A stretch of 64,000 bases of DNA from Gonatopus flavifemur (taxonomy: Eukaryota > Arthropoda > Insecta > Hymenoptera > Dryinidae): positions 301,469 to 365,468 of the forward strand of contig JAFFJZ010000093.1 in assembly GCA_018340375.1 (NCBI GenBank), written 5' to 3'. The translations under genes and the position numbers were made by a program. Positions within the stretch are counted from its first letter, which is position 1. Each line of letters starts with the position of its first letter. The notes under the pieces are model-generated. The model was not told the DNA's origin and made no database searches. It saw only the letters and a list, made by a program, of their open reading frames with translations. Shown piece by piece: positions 1-10,900 of the stretch.

Positions 1-660
1 TTTCATATCCAACAATCCGTATCGAATCACATCTATTTATTCATATATCTTCCTTTCTCACGTGTGTTTTTTTCTTCGAGGAAACATTATGATGTTGAGA
101 TTTTCCGAACTTCATCCTCCATAAAAACGTATTCCTTCGAATCTAAAAAATTGTACTTTGAATAAGTTCAAATAGACGTTTGGACCTGGTTTCTTTGCAA
201 ACAGTGAATATTTCTCCGTGACGTAAACAAATTCATTATTCGCTGTTATTTTGGAATAATACATTGATTTACAATCCGCTCTCTGAATATAGTAATGAAC
301 AGTGTTTTTTCACTTCATCAAGAAAATACATGCGAGTGAGAGAAAGGTCCACGGTACTATTTAGAGAGCGAATTGTACATATAGTTGTTTTCACGAAATA
401 TTTTTGAATACGTTATTATTGATGAATTCAAAAAATTTTTCTTCAACTGTATACCATCATATATGTTTCTTCTATCACCCGATAAACAACAAATTCTCAA
501 ATAACAGCAATAACATATCATATAAAGATGTTTCCATTGGAACTGTTACCGGACTTGTGACAATAACTGTACATGGAAACGATATTCTTCCAAATCATCA
601 TTTCTTAAATTCAAAGAAATACTTTTTTCTCCGCACATATATTTGATGATTTTGGAAATT
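1..660. other. AT-rich sequence, no gene recognised
   Basis: AT-rich DNA with no convincing reading frame. An 80-codon frame at 404-646 has low-complexity, Asn/Tyr/His-rich composition and no recognisable domain; I treat it as chance. No repeat family seen elsewhere in the window was recognised here. Confidence 0.5.
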
Positions 661-663
661 TTT

Positions 664-775
664 TCTGACCAAAGGACGATTTCCCTGACTTTCCCTGACT
701 AAAAATGAAGTTTCCTGACTTTCCATGACCAAAAGTCAATTTCCTTGACGTTCACTGACTTTCCACGTCTGTGGG
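664..775. repeat. Dispersed TTTCCCTGACT-type repeat
   Basis: Several near-copies of the phrase TTTCCCTGACT occur in a row, followed by a gtgggaaccctg-type ending. The same arrangement recurs around 43380-43455 in the opposite orientation and at 49785-49915, so this is a dispersed repeat. Its class is unknown. Confidence 0.55.
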
Positions 776-780
776 AACCC

Positions 781-2095
781 TGTAGGTTGAAAACAAGGTT
801 GTTTAACATGGTAAAATGGTCCGACCTTGAGAGAGAAGGAAACAACGTTGTAAACAACGTTGAAAACAACGTTGAAAATGTGACAACAAAAGTTACATTC
901 CTCAATGAAAAAAAAAAAAATCGATTTTCCTCGAAATCGAACTTGGATTTTTGAGACCTCAGATCCGACTTCCCTGCCTCTTGGCTACGGTTTTGTATGA
1001 ATGTAGCAGAGCTTAAAAATGTATATGAACTTTGCTTGAATCAAAATCATCTAGGAATGAAATAATTAATCTAATTAAAAAAAACCAATGAATTTCATTG
1101 AATATTACTACAACAATTACCTTTGATCAATCAATAAAGCTCCTACACGATGCAGACAATTGTTTTACTGGAATTGTGTCTAAAATACGTATTACATGTT
1201 TCTTATACACCTGAAATGTGAAATGTTCATCTAATTTATTCAACCATAGGAATTCTCATACATCTTTGAATAATTTAGATTCATGCTCTATTGAATGAGA
1301 AAACAGATTAATTGAAAAAATGTTATCTCTTTGATCGTCGGTAAAACAGTGATTAACCACGAAATAATTAAAGTCAACTTCAAGTGATCATAACATTTCT
1401 AGAGGATATCTGAGATGATTGTTTTTAGGAAACTTGAAGAATTATTAAAAAATGATATTCTTCTGAATCATTTCTCATGATTTATTATACGAATGTAAAT
1501 AGTTCGTCTGAAACTCGTTGAGATTCGGCAACAGCCAATAAAGTTGTTTTTAAAAAAAAGTTATGTTGTGGAAGTTTGAATCGTTCATCGAAACGAATTG
1601 GCAATCGAATTATGAAATATTCAGCTGGTGAAGATTCAAAATCTTGCATTACATTCTTGGAACCAGGTTTCCAGTGCCAAGGAGTTGATTCGAACATAAA
1701 AAGAACACAAAAACATCTGTAAATCTGACCACATGTCATTGACGAATAATCAGTTGTTGTAATAATTAATGGAATTCACTGGGGTTTTGTTAATCGGATT
1801 CATTATTTTTTTCCAATATGATTTTGATCCAAGCAAAGTTCATATACATTTTTAAGCTCCGATACATTCATACAAAACCGTAGCCAAGAGGCAGGGAAGT
1901 CGGATCTTAGATCTCAAAAATCCAAGTTCGATTCCGAGGAAAATCGATTGGTTGTTTTTTCATTTAGGAATGTAACATTTGTTTTCACATTTTCAACGTT
2001 GTTTCCAACGTTGTTTTCTTCTCTCTCAAGGTGGGACCATTTTACCATGTTAAACAACGTTGTTTCCAACCTAGTTTTTGACGTTGTTTCCAACG
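781..2095. mobile_element. Palindromic (fold-back) element with AACAACGTTG-rich arms
   Basis: The left arm, about 781-1125, is matched in inverted orientation by about 1745-2095. Shared landmarks are gtttaacatggtaaaatgg, the phrase ccaagaggcagggaagtcgg (minus strand in the left arm) and the segment encoding neither strand's protein around tatgaactttgcttg. The outer part of each arm holds short repeats of AACAACGTTG, itself nearly palindromic. The ~620-bp interior has no gene. Short frames at 745-954 and 1948-2232 are mirror images caused by the arms and are not genes. This is a non-autonomous element of unknown superfamily; the exact ends and any target duplication were not resolved. Confidence 0.65.
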
Positions 2096-2299
2096 TTGCT
2101 TTCCACGTGGTTTGTTTCCCCTGGGAATTTGAGAGCGATTCCTCTAACCAAAAATATTTACAATCACGTACTTACAAGAGTAAATTGTTAACCACTTGGG
2201 ATCGTCTATTTTCATGTGAATGTCAGTATTGAAAGTAGGGTATTTTACGACTTCATTTGGTCAAGAATTTTGTGTCATAATGTTTTTTCGGAGGATTTA

Positions 2300-2520
2300 T
2301 TTTCCCTCTGAATTGAAAAAATGTATATTGTACATGTATGTGATGTTTACATCTCATATCTATTCAGCACGTTTAATATATATATGCAAGGCTTATATAA
2401 AATGTGGGCAAAAGTAATCTATTTCAAATATATGAGAAATATAAATAATAAATATTTTCACATATATTTCTTTATATATATATATAACATATTTACTCTG
2501 CATATATATATATTTTCGTG
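2300..2520. repeat. AT microsatellite-like tract
   Basis: Interrupted runs of (AT)n and (TATA)n, especially 2473-2514. Two short frames here are Tyr/Ile-rich by-products of the tract. Confidence 0.6.
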
Positions 2521-3450
2521 GGGGAATAGATACAACCGGCACTCGCGAGAAACCTCAGTCATTCATTGCCGTATCAAAAATTTGATGGTATCCCGGAGTT
2601 CATCAGTGGAGGATTGAAATTTGTATAATTCTGGGGGCAGTCGGGTGTCGCGGACTCAGCGCGTCATTGCTCGACACGTCGAGCCGAAAAAATTGATATT
2701 TCTTCAACACTTGTTGCAGACACTCCATCAATACAGAAGATGATTTTTATGGGAAATTGAATGCGAAAAACGATGGTGTAACTTTCCAGTGTCTGAGATT
2801 TGGGTAACAGTGAGTAAATCCGATTTCAACATTTGAATGGTTTATGACTATATGAATTTGCAAGTTCTTATGACTGGTACCTCCTTCTAAGTAAATTTCG
2901 TTCCATTAGTTTCAAAAATTAAAGCAAAAATCAAGTCTCAACGATGGATAAGACCAAAGTTATGATCGTTTGAAAATTGGTATAATTGGGAGATGCAGGC
3001 ATGCTAGCGGTTCAATGGTTCCAAATAAGTGAGAAAAGTGAGTAAAAAGTAAGTTTTCGATTGAAAAAGTGAGTGAGAAGTGAGTTACTTCAAATATAAT
3101 TGTGTGGTCAGATATGCACATAAAACAGTCGAATAAATACTGATTGTATTAATACTAATTGAATCAACAATCAGTACCACTTTAACTTGGGACCAGTTGC
3201 GGAAAATTGAGCATTATAATGGAGAAAATGTCAAAAGTATCGTTAGAATGATATTGATGAAGATTATTCACAATGTAAAGACTGAACTGTAATTTTCAGA
3301 ATTATAAATAACCAATTTACTATGAATTCACCTCATTCAATGGTGACCACTGTTTCATGCCAATATTTCACACAAACAAAAACCTAATTATTGATCTAAC
3401 ACATTAAATGTTCATAAAACCCATTTGAAAATTCATAAGTTGGCGTGATA
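2521..3450. other. No feature recognised
   Basis: No gene or inverted repeat was recognised. The stretch 3030-3085 is rich in the phrase agtgag, as is 14600-14690, but the match is too low in complexity to call a family. Confidence 0.4.
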
Positions 3451-3454
3451 TTAA

Positions 3455-3734
3455 CCCTTCAAGTACACACATCCTTCACACCTCCGAAGTACACACAGAT
3501 GCAAATTCGCACCACGCAACTTTACCGATTAATGACTCGGTTCCCGTTCGACCAATTTGACCTTACTTTCTTCAAATTTGAAGGGCAAACTGTGCAGATT
3601 AACGTAGTATGGAAGAAAATTCACAAATATTTCATTTGATCAGTGAAAAAAACATGAGTATAAAATCATTTTATGACGAAAAACGAAGTCTCAAAATGGT
3701 TGGTGCGAATCTGCACCTGTGTGTACTTGAGGGG
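3455..3734. mobile_element. piggyBac-type MITE with TTAA target duplication
   Basis: TTAA at 3451-3454 is followed by CCCTTCAAGTACACAC. The other end reads GTGTGTACTTGAGGGG followed by TTAA at 3735-3738. The inverted repeats extend inward to a shared ttcgcacc / ggtgcgaa; the left repeat carries an internal duplication of aagtacacaca that lengthens it by about 26 bp. Ends beginning CCC and exact TTAA flanks are the hallmark of the piggyBac superfamily. At 280 bp it cannot encode a transposase. It lies 11 bp from the mariner copy that starts at 3750. Confidence 0.8.
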
Positions 3735-3749
3735 TTAAAATTGAATATA

Positions 3750-4993
3750 CCAGGTGTACCGGTATCAACTGAGCGTTTTTTTGTGGAAATGAAACACTAA
3801 TTGCGAACGGGAAAGTAACAAAAATTCATTCAAAGTATTGAGCATTGCTTTCTACACATTTTGACCATTTTTATGGCAATTCGTGGATACCACGCCAATA
3901 GAAATGTTCGTCTTTTGATTCAAACCAATCAGACATCCAATTTTCGACTTCTTCCTAGGAATCGAAGTGCTGCTCAGCCAATGCGTGACCCATCGATGAA
4001 AACAAATGGTAGCCGGAACGGGCCAAGTCTGGTGAATACGGCTCTCAGCCAAGTGCTCTGATTGTATTTTGAACCGGTTTCGCTTTGTGTGCAGGTGCAT
4101 TGTAGTGTAATGAAATTACTTGGCCTATTTCGATCAATGAATGGTTCAAATTAATCATTTGTTGTCTGTAGCGATTAGTATTAACAGTTTCGCCAGGTTT
4201 TAAAAACTCATGAAACACCACACCTTTTTGGTCCCACTAAACACAGAGCATTGCCTTGTTGCCGAATCGATCTGGTTTTGCAATCGATGTTAATGATTGT
4301 CCCGGATTAACCCATGATTTTCTCCGTTTAGGATTCTTAAAATAAATCCATTTTTCATCGCCAGTAATAATTCGATGCAAAACTGATTTTCTGTCATGTC
4401 TTTGAAGCAAAATGTCACAAGTGTTTTTTCGGTTTTCCATCTGTCTTCCATTTAATCCATTTGGCACCCATTTTCCACACTTTTGAATCTTTCCCATAGC
4501 TTTCGAAATGTCAGAGATTGTTTGTTGTGCAACATTTAACATTGCTACCATTTGCTTTTGACTCAAAGTATCATCTTCATCCAATATTGCTTGCAGTTCG
4601 GCGCCTCAAACTTTTTTGGTGGTCTTCCACGTTCTTCATTTCTCACATCAAAATCATTATCTCTGAACCGTTGAAACCATCTTTTGCATGTTGCTTCTGA
4701 TAGAGCATGATCACCATATGCCTCGACGAGCATTCGATGCCACTCTGCAGCACTTCTTTTCAAATGGAAACAAAAAATTAATGCTTTCCGCAAGTCATCA
4801 CTTTCTGGGACCAAATTCGACATTTTTAACACGATGGAAAAATATGATGGTTGTTTAATGACTTGGTGTTTATTAAGTATGTTTGACAGATGTCATACCA
4901 ACCAAACGGAACAAAAATTAAGGCTCGTTCACAACAAATGTTCCCTATCGACACATTTGTATCTTAACGCTCACGTCATACCGGTACACCTGA
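3750..4993 (-). mobile_element. mariner (DD34D) transposon, complete ends, dead
   Basis: TA at 3748-3749 precedes CCAGGTGTACCGGTAT, and the mirror image ATACCGGTACACCTGA ends at 4993 before TA at 4994-4995. Length is 1244 bp, normal for mariner. The ends resemble the yCAGGTGTAC termini of the mauritiana-type mariners. The transposase runs on the minus strand and is broken (see 3826-4823). Confidence 0.9.
3826..4823 (-). pseudogene. mariner transposase, inactivated
   Basis: Reads on the minus strand from MSNLVPESDDLRKA, with the two helix-turn-helix units (…LSEATCKRWFQRF…) and the WVPN-like linker kept as KWVPNGLN. A frameshift lies near 4563-4584, where two frames overlap. A TGG-to-TAG type stop lies at 4234-4236 just after KAMLCV, and another stop follows the third catalytic region. 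The first catalytic Asp is present (ITGDEKW). The second is replaced (HYNAPAH instead of the family's HDNAPAH), and the third is Gly (ARSGYHLF instead of PSDYHLF). Two of the three metal-binding Asp residues are therefore lost, besides the stops. The start is the Met nearest the family N-terminus rather than the upstream Met at 4832. Its role would have been cut-and-paste transposition at TA sites. Confidence 0.9.
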
Positions 4994-4995
4994 TA

Positions 4996-5270
4996 ATAGG
5001 GTGAGAAATAGATTAAGATGACAATCTTAGAGAGAAGAATGTGATTTGTTTGATCGATTTCGATTAGGAAGTTCATAACCAACCTATGTCCCACGCAGTA
5101 CAGGAGTTCAAAAAAAAATTTTGAGAACTCATATTGAAGTTTCCAAGCTCCAATTAAATTATTTACCAACTCTTTCTGAACTTGTGTGCTATATGGGCTT
5201 GGAGAATATGTTATCATAATTTACCTTGAATCTGAGAAATTCTAACAGCGTCCATTTGCTTATGTCCCAT
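4996..5270. other. No feature recognised
   Basis: No gene or repeat recognised between the mariner end and the CAGCAC-type repeat. A 90-codon minus-strand frame (4945-5217) overlaps the mariner terminus and has no recognisable domain. Confidence 0.4.
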
Positions 5271-5279
5271 CAGAAATCT

Positions 5280-5995
5280 CACACAGCACAAGCATGTCCC
5301 AAATAAACTCCCACCATGAGAATCCCAAAAGAATTGCAACAATAGTTATTTTGGAGAAATTTTGTCTTTCGCCCAATTATAAAGAAATGCATAAAACTAC
5401 ATATAATAGTATCTTTTGCCTTGTGTGACTGCAATCTTCTCTATTACTACGAAAAATTGAACACTGAAACACATAAATGTACTCAATTCATGCTGCTGAA
5501 TTGAGGCTCTTTTGTAAATGCTTTCTTGTCAAGATCTCGATACAATTATTTCAAATGTCACTAGGAATATTGACTTTTTCATTTGAATTATTTTCTCAAG
5601 TCCTTCAATAATTCCCTGACTTCCCACACAGCACTCTGGTCCTGTTGAATTCCTGAAGAGTTCTTAATGAATTCATCGTTGGATTCTTCAAAAGTCCTCG
5701 GTATGACGATTCAGAATGAGGTCTTTATGAATCTCTAGTATTCGAAGAGAATTCTCAAGAATTCATTATGAATTCTTTCGGAACTGACATACTCTCTGAA
5801 TTGGAGAGAGTCAGATTCCCACTCGAATGAGAAGATAGGTTTCCTTCTAGCTGCCTAAAGAGTGGATCATCACTCTAACAGAGTGGAAGTTCACTCTTCA
5901 GGCAGCCAGAAAGGAACCTGTCTTTCCGTTCGAGTGGAATTCTCACTTTTCCGTACATAGAGAGTGAAGAGAGTTCATTTGGGACATGCTTGTGC
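5280..5995. mobile_element. MITE-like element with cacagcacaagcatg ends
   Basis: The left end near 5282-5315 reads cacagcacaagcatgtcc…aactc. It is matched in inverted orientation near 5963-5996 (…cttgtgctgtg). The interior is rich in gaattc and holds another CACACAGCAC phrase at 5630, so more than one copy of the family may be nested. Related CCCACACAGCAC phrases occur near 6217, 14893, 45654 and (inverted) 49713. No coding sequence. Confidence 0.55.
5790..5968. repeat. Large imperfect hairpin with contg AGAGTG stem ends
   Basis: About 73 bp at 5790-5862 pair with the reverse complement of 5895-5968. Shared landmarks are actctct, cccactcgaa / ttcgagtgg and ctgcctaaagagtg / cactcttcaggcag. 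The loop is about 32 bp. The transcript of either strand could fold into a long hairpin. It sits inside the 5280-5995 element. Confidence 0.6.
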
Positions 5996-6213
5996 TGTGA
6001 CAGGTCCTAGAATTTTTTCTCCCACTCCCTGATTCTCCATGATCGATTTCCACTTCCTTGAATTCTCCCTGACTACCCAGAAGTGGGCATTCTGGAAGGA
6101 GGTATGAATCGTGCATAACTGGTGACAAGCAATAAAACTTATAGAAAATCAAATAAGCCCGATTCGAGTGGTATCGCTCTATCACTATAGAGCCCCATCG
6201 GAGAAAGTCTCTC

Positions 6214-6515
6214 TATTCCCACACAGCACCACAGTCCCAGAACAATTCTCGAAGAACTGGAATCGAATTTTATTCGGAGAGTTTTCAATTCGTTTCGAAT
6301 TTCAGAGTTCCACATTGTAGGAAAAGAATTTTGGCCCGGTGTCAGAATTAAAACCGGATGGATTCTATAGGAGTCCACCCCGAAATTGACTGTCATAATA
6401 ACTCCAAATGGTGGTAGAATGACACCATGCGGTGTCAAAATAACACCGTAAAGTGTTGAAACAACACCATTGGGGGTGGACTTTTTCTAACCCCGCCGTT
6501 TCTCTCACAGTGTAG
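6214..6515. mobile_element. Dispersed element with 21-bp GGTGTT/AACACC repeats
   Basis: Matches, in inverted orientation, the copy at 45308-45495. Its core (about 6395-6480) is about four tandem 21-bp units, each built as GGTGTnnTTTnnACACC on the minus strand, so each unit is itself a small hairpin. The core is flanked by gtccac…gtggac and by a longer outer inverted repeat ending in ttcctacactgtg / cacattgtaggaaa. No coding sequence. The short frames here are by-products of the repeat. Confidence 0.65.
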
Positions 6516-6810
6516 GAAAATTCAGGAGGAATTCTTCTTTCATAATTCATTAGTCCTCTACGAGAACTTATCACCCCCAAAGTTCATGTTTTGAATGATT
6601 CATTAATTTTCATAACAAAATCAGGATGGACATATAGAACAGTAAATACTGAAAGAAATTCATAGGACATTGTTAATTCTTTGTGGCTCTTTTTCGTCAG
6701 TCAGTTGTTCAAACAATAATTCTTTTTTGAACAATCGATAGGGAATTCTTTTTTGAACAATCGATAAGGAATTCTCTTCTACAACAAAAAAGCAATCTAA
6801 AATCTCCGTT

Positions 6811-8293
6811 ATCATCATCATCATGAAGTAATCAGTCTTATGACTGGTTTGATGAAATCCTCCAACCCTGTCTATTATCCGCTAACTGCTTGATTTCTGC
6901 ATATCTCCGACAACCCTTATCTTGTATAATTTACTTCGTATACCTTAATCTAGGTCTACCGCTTCGAGTTTTACCATTCATTTTTCCTTCCAATATTGTT
7001 TCCAATTAGCTGTTATCCCTTAATGTGTGTCCTATCAGATCACTTCTTCTTTTCACTATCTGTCTCAGAAGACTTCTTTTTTCATTTACCTTCTCAAGTA
7101 CTTCTTCATTTTTCACTTTCTCTATCCACTTTATTCTAAGTATACTTCTATAACACCACATTTCGAAAGCTTCGAGTCTTCGCTGGTCCGTTTTTCCAAT
7201 TGTCCAAGTTTCGCAACCATATAATGCTGTGCTCCAAACGTAACTCTTCAAGAATTTCTTCCTTACTGCTAAGCTTATATTCTTCGAACATAGTAACTGT
7301 TTCTTCTGGTGGAAAGCCTGTTTTCCTTGTGCTATTCTTGCTCTTATATCTCTTTCACTTTTACCGTTTTCTGTAATTATGCGTCCTAGATATTTAAATT
7401 CTTTGACTTCCTGAATTGTCTCTGCATCTATTTTGACTTTCGTTCTTTTTGATGTTTTCGCTGTTGTACAAATCATGAATTTTGTTTTGTCCGTATTTAT
7501 ATTCATACAATATTTGTCTTGTAATATTTTTTTCATAGTGTTGAGAGTATTTTCCAACTCAGCACTACTCGTAGCTAATATAGCTATGTCATCCGCAAAT
7601 ATCAACATGCTTACATCTTCACCTTGAAACTGTAATTTCAATGGCACTTGCTCCCCCACTTCGTTCATTGCTTCTTCTATATACAAATCGAAAATCAGTG
7701 GCGATAGTGAGCATCCTTGTCTCACCCCTCTTCTAATTTGTGCTTCTTCTTTTTGACCCTCTATTTCTATTATTGCGGTTTGATTCTTATATGATTCATA
7801 TATTATTCTCCTATCCTTGAGATTAATTTCTACCTTTTTCAAAATCGTAAACATCTTCTCCCAATCAACATTATCGAATCCCTTTTGTATATCTACAAAA
7901 CCTATGTACACAGACTTTTCTCTACTACTGTTCTGAGTGCCAATATCGCTTTCCGCGTTCCCCTATTTTTCCTGAAACCGAACTGATCTTCTGCTAATCT
8001 ACTCTTCATTTTATTCTCTATTCTTCTGTATATGATTTTTGTCAGTATTTTCGAGGCATGTGGAGTAAAAATAATCATTCTGTAGTTCTCGCATTTGTCT
8101 ACTCCTTGTTTTTTATTGGAATGGCGACACTTTTATTCTTCTGGAAATCTTCCGGTACTTCGCCTATTTCGTACATATCTCTGACCAATTCAAACAGTGC
8201 AATACAAGTTCTCTGACTGGAGGCTTTGATAAGGTCCGCACTTATGCCATCTATTCCTGGCGCTTTATTATTTCTCAATTCTTTTAAAGCCCA
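6811..8293 (-). mobile_element. LINE copy 1 (RTE-like), 5'-truncated
   Basis: Runs on the minus strand from the start of the reverse-transcriptase domain (NKAPGIDGIS motif near 8250) to a (CAT/ATG)n tail at 6811-6824. The same 3' end with an ATG-repeat tail is seen in copy 2 (14441-14452). Copy 3 matches the 5' edge of this fragment to about 8293, where BEL/Pao sequence begins abruptly. The endonuclease half is missing. Confidence 0.85.
6870..8293 (-). pseudogene. LINE reverse transcriptase, C-terminal part
   Basis: Minus-strand remnant of the ORF of an endonuclease-reverse transcriptase. The longest open piece is 7006-7911 (301 codons). It contains VDIQKGFDNVDW, the RGVRQGCSLSP motif, the catalytic FADDIAIL box, FKYLGRIIT, and the thumb/C-terminal LYGCETWTIGKTDQRRLEAF, widely seen in insect RTE/BovB-like elements. 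Upstream of 7911 frames continue (NKAPGIDGIS, then KNRGTRKAIL) but are frame-shifted. A stop after RDNS ends the open piece, and homology continues to a GRPRLRY…GWR tail near 6870. The catalytic Asp pair is kept. RTE assignment is from recall of the family; Jockey-group relatives are the alternative. Confidence 0.85.
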
Positions 8294-10860
8294 TCTCCAT
8301 CATGCATATCAATTATTTGAATCCTTATTTCATTTTGTTTTTGCGGACGTTTCTGTGGACGATGTCCTGTTCGGAGCCGATGACTTGGCTCAGCACCTGA
8401 AGTTAGAAGTATCGGAGCTGCTCATGGCGGGCGGTTTTCGCCTGAGAAAATGGGCCAGCAATATTTCAGCATTGCTAGCTGATATTGATGCTCGATATCA
8501 CGGTTTAGCTTGTGATAAGCTTCAGCAGGATCAAAAACTTCGCCTGCTAGGAATTCTATGGAAACCTACTTCAGATTGTTTTTATTATCAGGTATCAGCT
8601 CAAGAAATTACTCAGTTCACTAAGCGCTCTTTTTTGTCTTGTGTTCTGCGCAACTTTGATCCGTTGGGATGGGTTTCAGCGGTTACAATTCAGGCTGAAA
8701 TTCTTTCGCAAGTTGTATGGACTAGGAAATTAGAATGGGATGAACCTTTTCCGGCGGACGTGAATGCTCAGTTTTGGACATATTATCTGAATCTGGGTCA
8801 TTTGCAGAGTGTAGTTGTTCCTCGTTGGACCGGTCACACTCGATCGGCCGGAAGTATTGCTTTGCATGGGTTTGCTGACGCCTCAAGCGTTGCGTACGCT
8901 GCTTCAGTTTATCTTAGTGTTGGCGGAGGTTCTGGTGCTCAAATTCCGTTATCGTCAGTCAAAACCAAGGTCGCACCGCTTAAGTCTGTTTCCATTCCTC
9001 GTCTCGAATTATGTACTGCGCATCTGCTCGCTAGATTGATTAGTTTCGTGCAATCTTCCATGCCACTCTCGGATGTGTCTGTTTCTTGCTGGACGGATTC
9101 GTCAGTTACACTGTCATGGATTCGTAGTGTACCTAGTAAATGGAAGACTTTCGTCGCCAATCGTGTCGTGGACGTGCAATTATTAGTTCCCAATGCAATC
9201 TGGAAACTCGTGTCGGGAGACGAGAATCCCGCGGATATCTGTTCTAGGGGAGTCGCTGCTGATAGGCTGCCGCAGTGTGCACTGTGGTGGCAAGGGCATA
9301 CTTGGTTCAAAGAGTCAGGTGAGCCTAGGGCTTCGACACCGGTCGAAATAGATAGTACTAGTCCGTCGGAATTGAAAGTAGAGAAGGTGGTATTATCTGT
9401 ATCCACGGAAGACCTGTGGGCTCCTTTTCAACCAGTGTCCTCTTGGTTGCGCCTAAATCGTATTACATGGTATTGTTATAGGTTGATCGCTCGCACGCAT
9501 CATAGAGCTGAAATTTCCATAGATAGCATTGTCGACGCAGACGAGATGCTGGCAGCAGAAAAGTTTTGGGTTCAGCGCATGCAAAAATATTATTTTAAGG
9601 CTGAGCTCAGCTGCTTGGATTCGGGTACATCGTTATCTAAGGGTAGTCAGTTGCTCAAATTGAACCCGTATGTCGAAGATGCTGGGATCATTCGTGTAGG
9701 AGGCCGATTGGCCAAGAGCTCTCTTTCTTTCGACCGGAAGTATCCCATTATTTTACCTAATTGCGAGCTTTCCAACCTTTTGGTGCGTCGAGCGCATGGC
9801 AAGACGCTGCATGGTGGCGTGCAGCTCATGGTATATCATTTAAGGCAGGATTATTGGATTTTAGGTATCAGAATTTTAGTTAGGCGTTGTATTGCTGGTT
9901 GTGTCGTTTGTGCTCGTTATCGAGCCGCTTCTACGCAGCAGCTTATGGGCTCTTGACCGAGCTATAGGGTGAACTCGTCTCGTCCCTTTTCACACGTCGG
10001 GGTTGACTACGCTGGCCCTTTCTACATTCGCGCGTCAAGGAGGCGTGGAATTCGTGCGGGAAAGGTTTTCGTTTCTCTTTTCGTTTGCCTGTCTGTACGT
10101 GCAATTCACTTGGAGTTAGTTGATGGGTGTTCAACTGCCGATTCCTGAGCGGCGCTTGATCGATTCATGGCAAGACGAGGTATGTCCTCGGACATGTACT
10201 CAGACAACGGTACGAATTTCGTCGGCGCGTCTAAAGAAATGTCCGTAGATTTTAATCACATCATGTTAGATCCTAGTCTAACCACCGCATTCCGGTGGAG
10301 TTTAGGAAGAGGGTGTAAAGCGCTTAAAATTTCACTTGCGCCGTGTGTTGAGTTCCGTCATCCCTGTTGGGGACGAATTTAGTACTATCTTGTGCAACGT
10401 GGAGGCATGCTTGGATTCTCGTCCTATTGCACCGCTCTATGACGATTTCGATTCGTTGGATGCACTGACGCCCGGGCACTTTCTGGTAGGGACCAGTCTT
10501 AAAGCACGGCCTGTGCCATCTGTGCTAGCATTACGCGATAATAGTTTGTCTCGCTGACAGATGGTGTTAAAGTTGACAGAGCAGCTCTGGAAATTTTGGC
10601 ATCGCGATTATCTACATCCGCTTCAGCAGCGCTCAGCTTGGCATTGGCGCAAATCTAATGTTGAGGTGGGGGAGCTTGTCCTTCTGCGCGATGTAACGTT
10701 GCCTCCCTCTGGATGGGAGCTTGCACGCGTTGTCGAGTGTCATCTGGGCACTGACAATTTGGTACGTGTGGTGACCGTGAGGACAGCCACTGGTACTTTT
10801 AAGCGGCCCATAGCTGAGATATGTTTGTTGCCGAATAGCTTAGAGGCACATTGTGAATAG
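8294..10860 (+). pseudogene. BEL/Pao pol fragment (RT end, A17 region, RNase H, integrase)
   Basis: In order: the RT active-site region as SVDDVLFGAD (first Tyr-type residue changed to Ser); the Pao 'peptidase A17' region (LRNFDPLGW…EILSQVVW…KLEWDEP); an RNase H-like stretch (GFADASSVAYAASVY … CWTDSSVTLSWI); the integrase zinc-binding HHCC (RRAHGKTLHGG … CIAGCVVCARYR); and the integrase core with two Asp (GVDYAGPF, MYSDNGTNFVG). Stops lie at 9954-9956, 10146-10148 and 10555-10557, all otherwise in frame. A frameshift with a small deletion near 10300-10335 removes or disrupts the part carrying the third catalytic Glu. The C-terminal domain typical of BEL/Pao pols (DUF5641-like) follows to 10860. 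The first ~22 codons of the open frame from 8226 are LINE sequence, not BEL. Confidence 0.9.
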
Positions 10861-10900
10861 TTTAATTTCGTTTGACGATTATCAAACGAGGCGAGCGGAA

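Noticed and set aside
8226..9956. A single 576-codon gene from 8226
   Set aside because: The first ~22 codons are antisense LINE sequence; the BEL/Pao homology starts after the junction near 8294, so no real start codon exists there.
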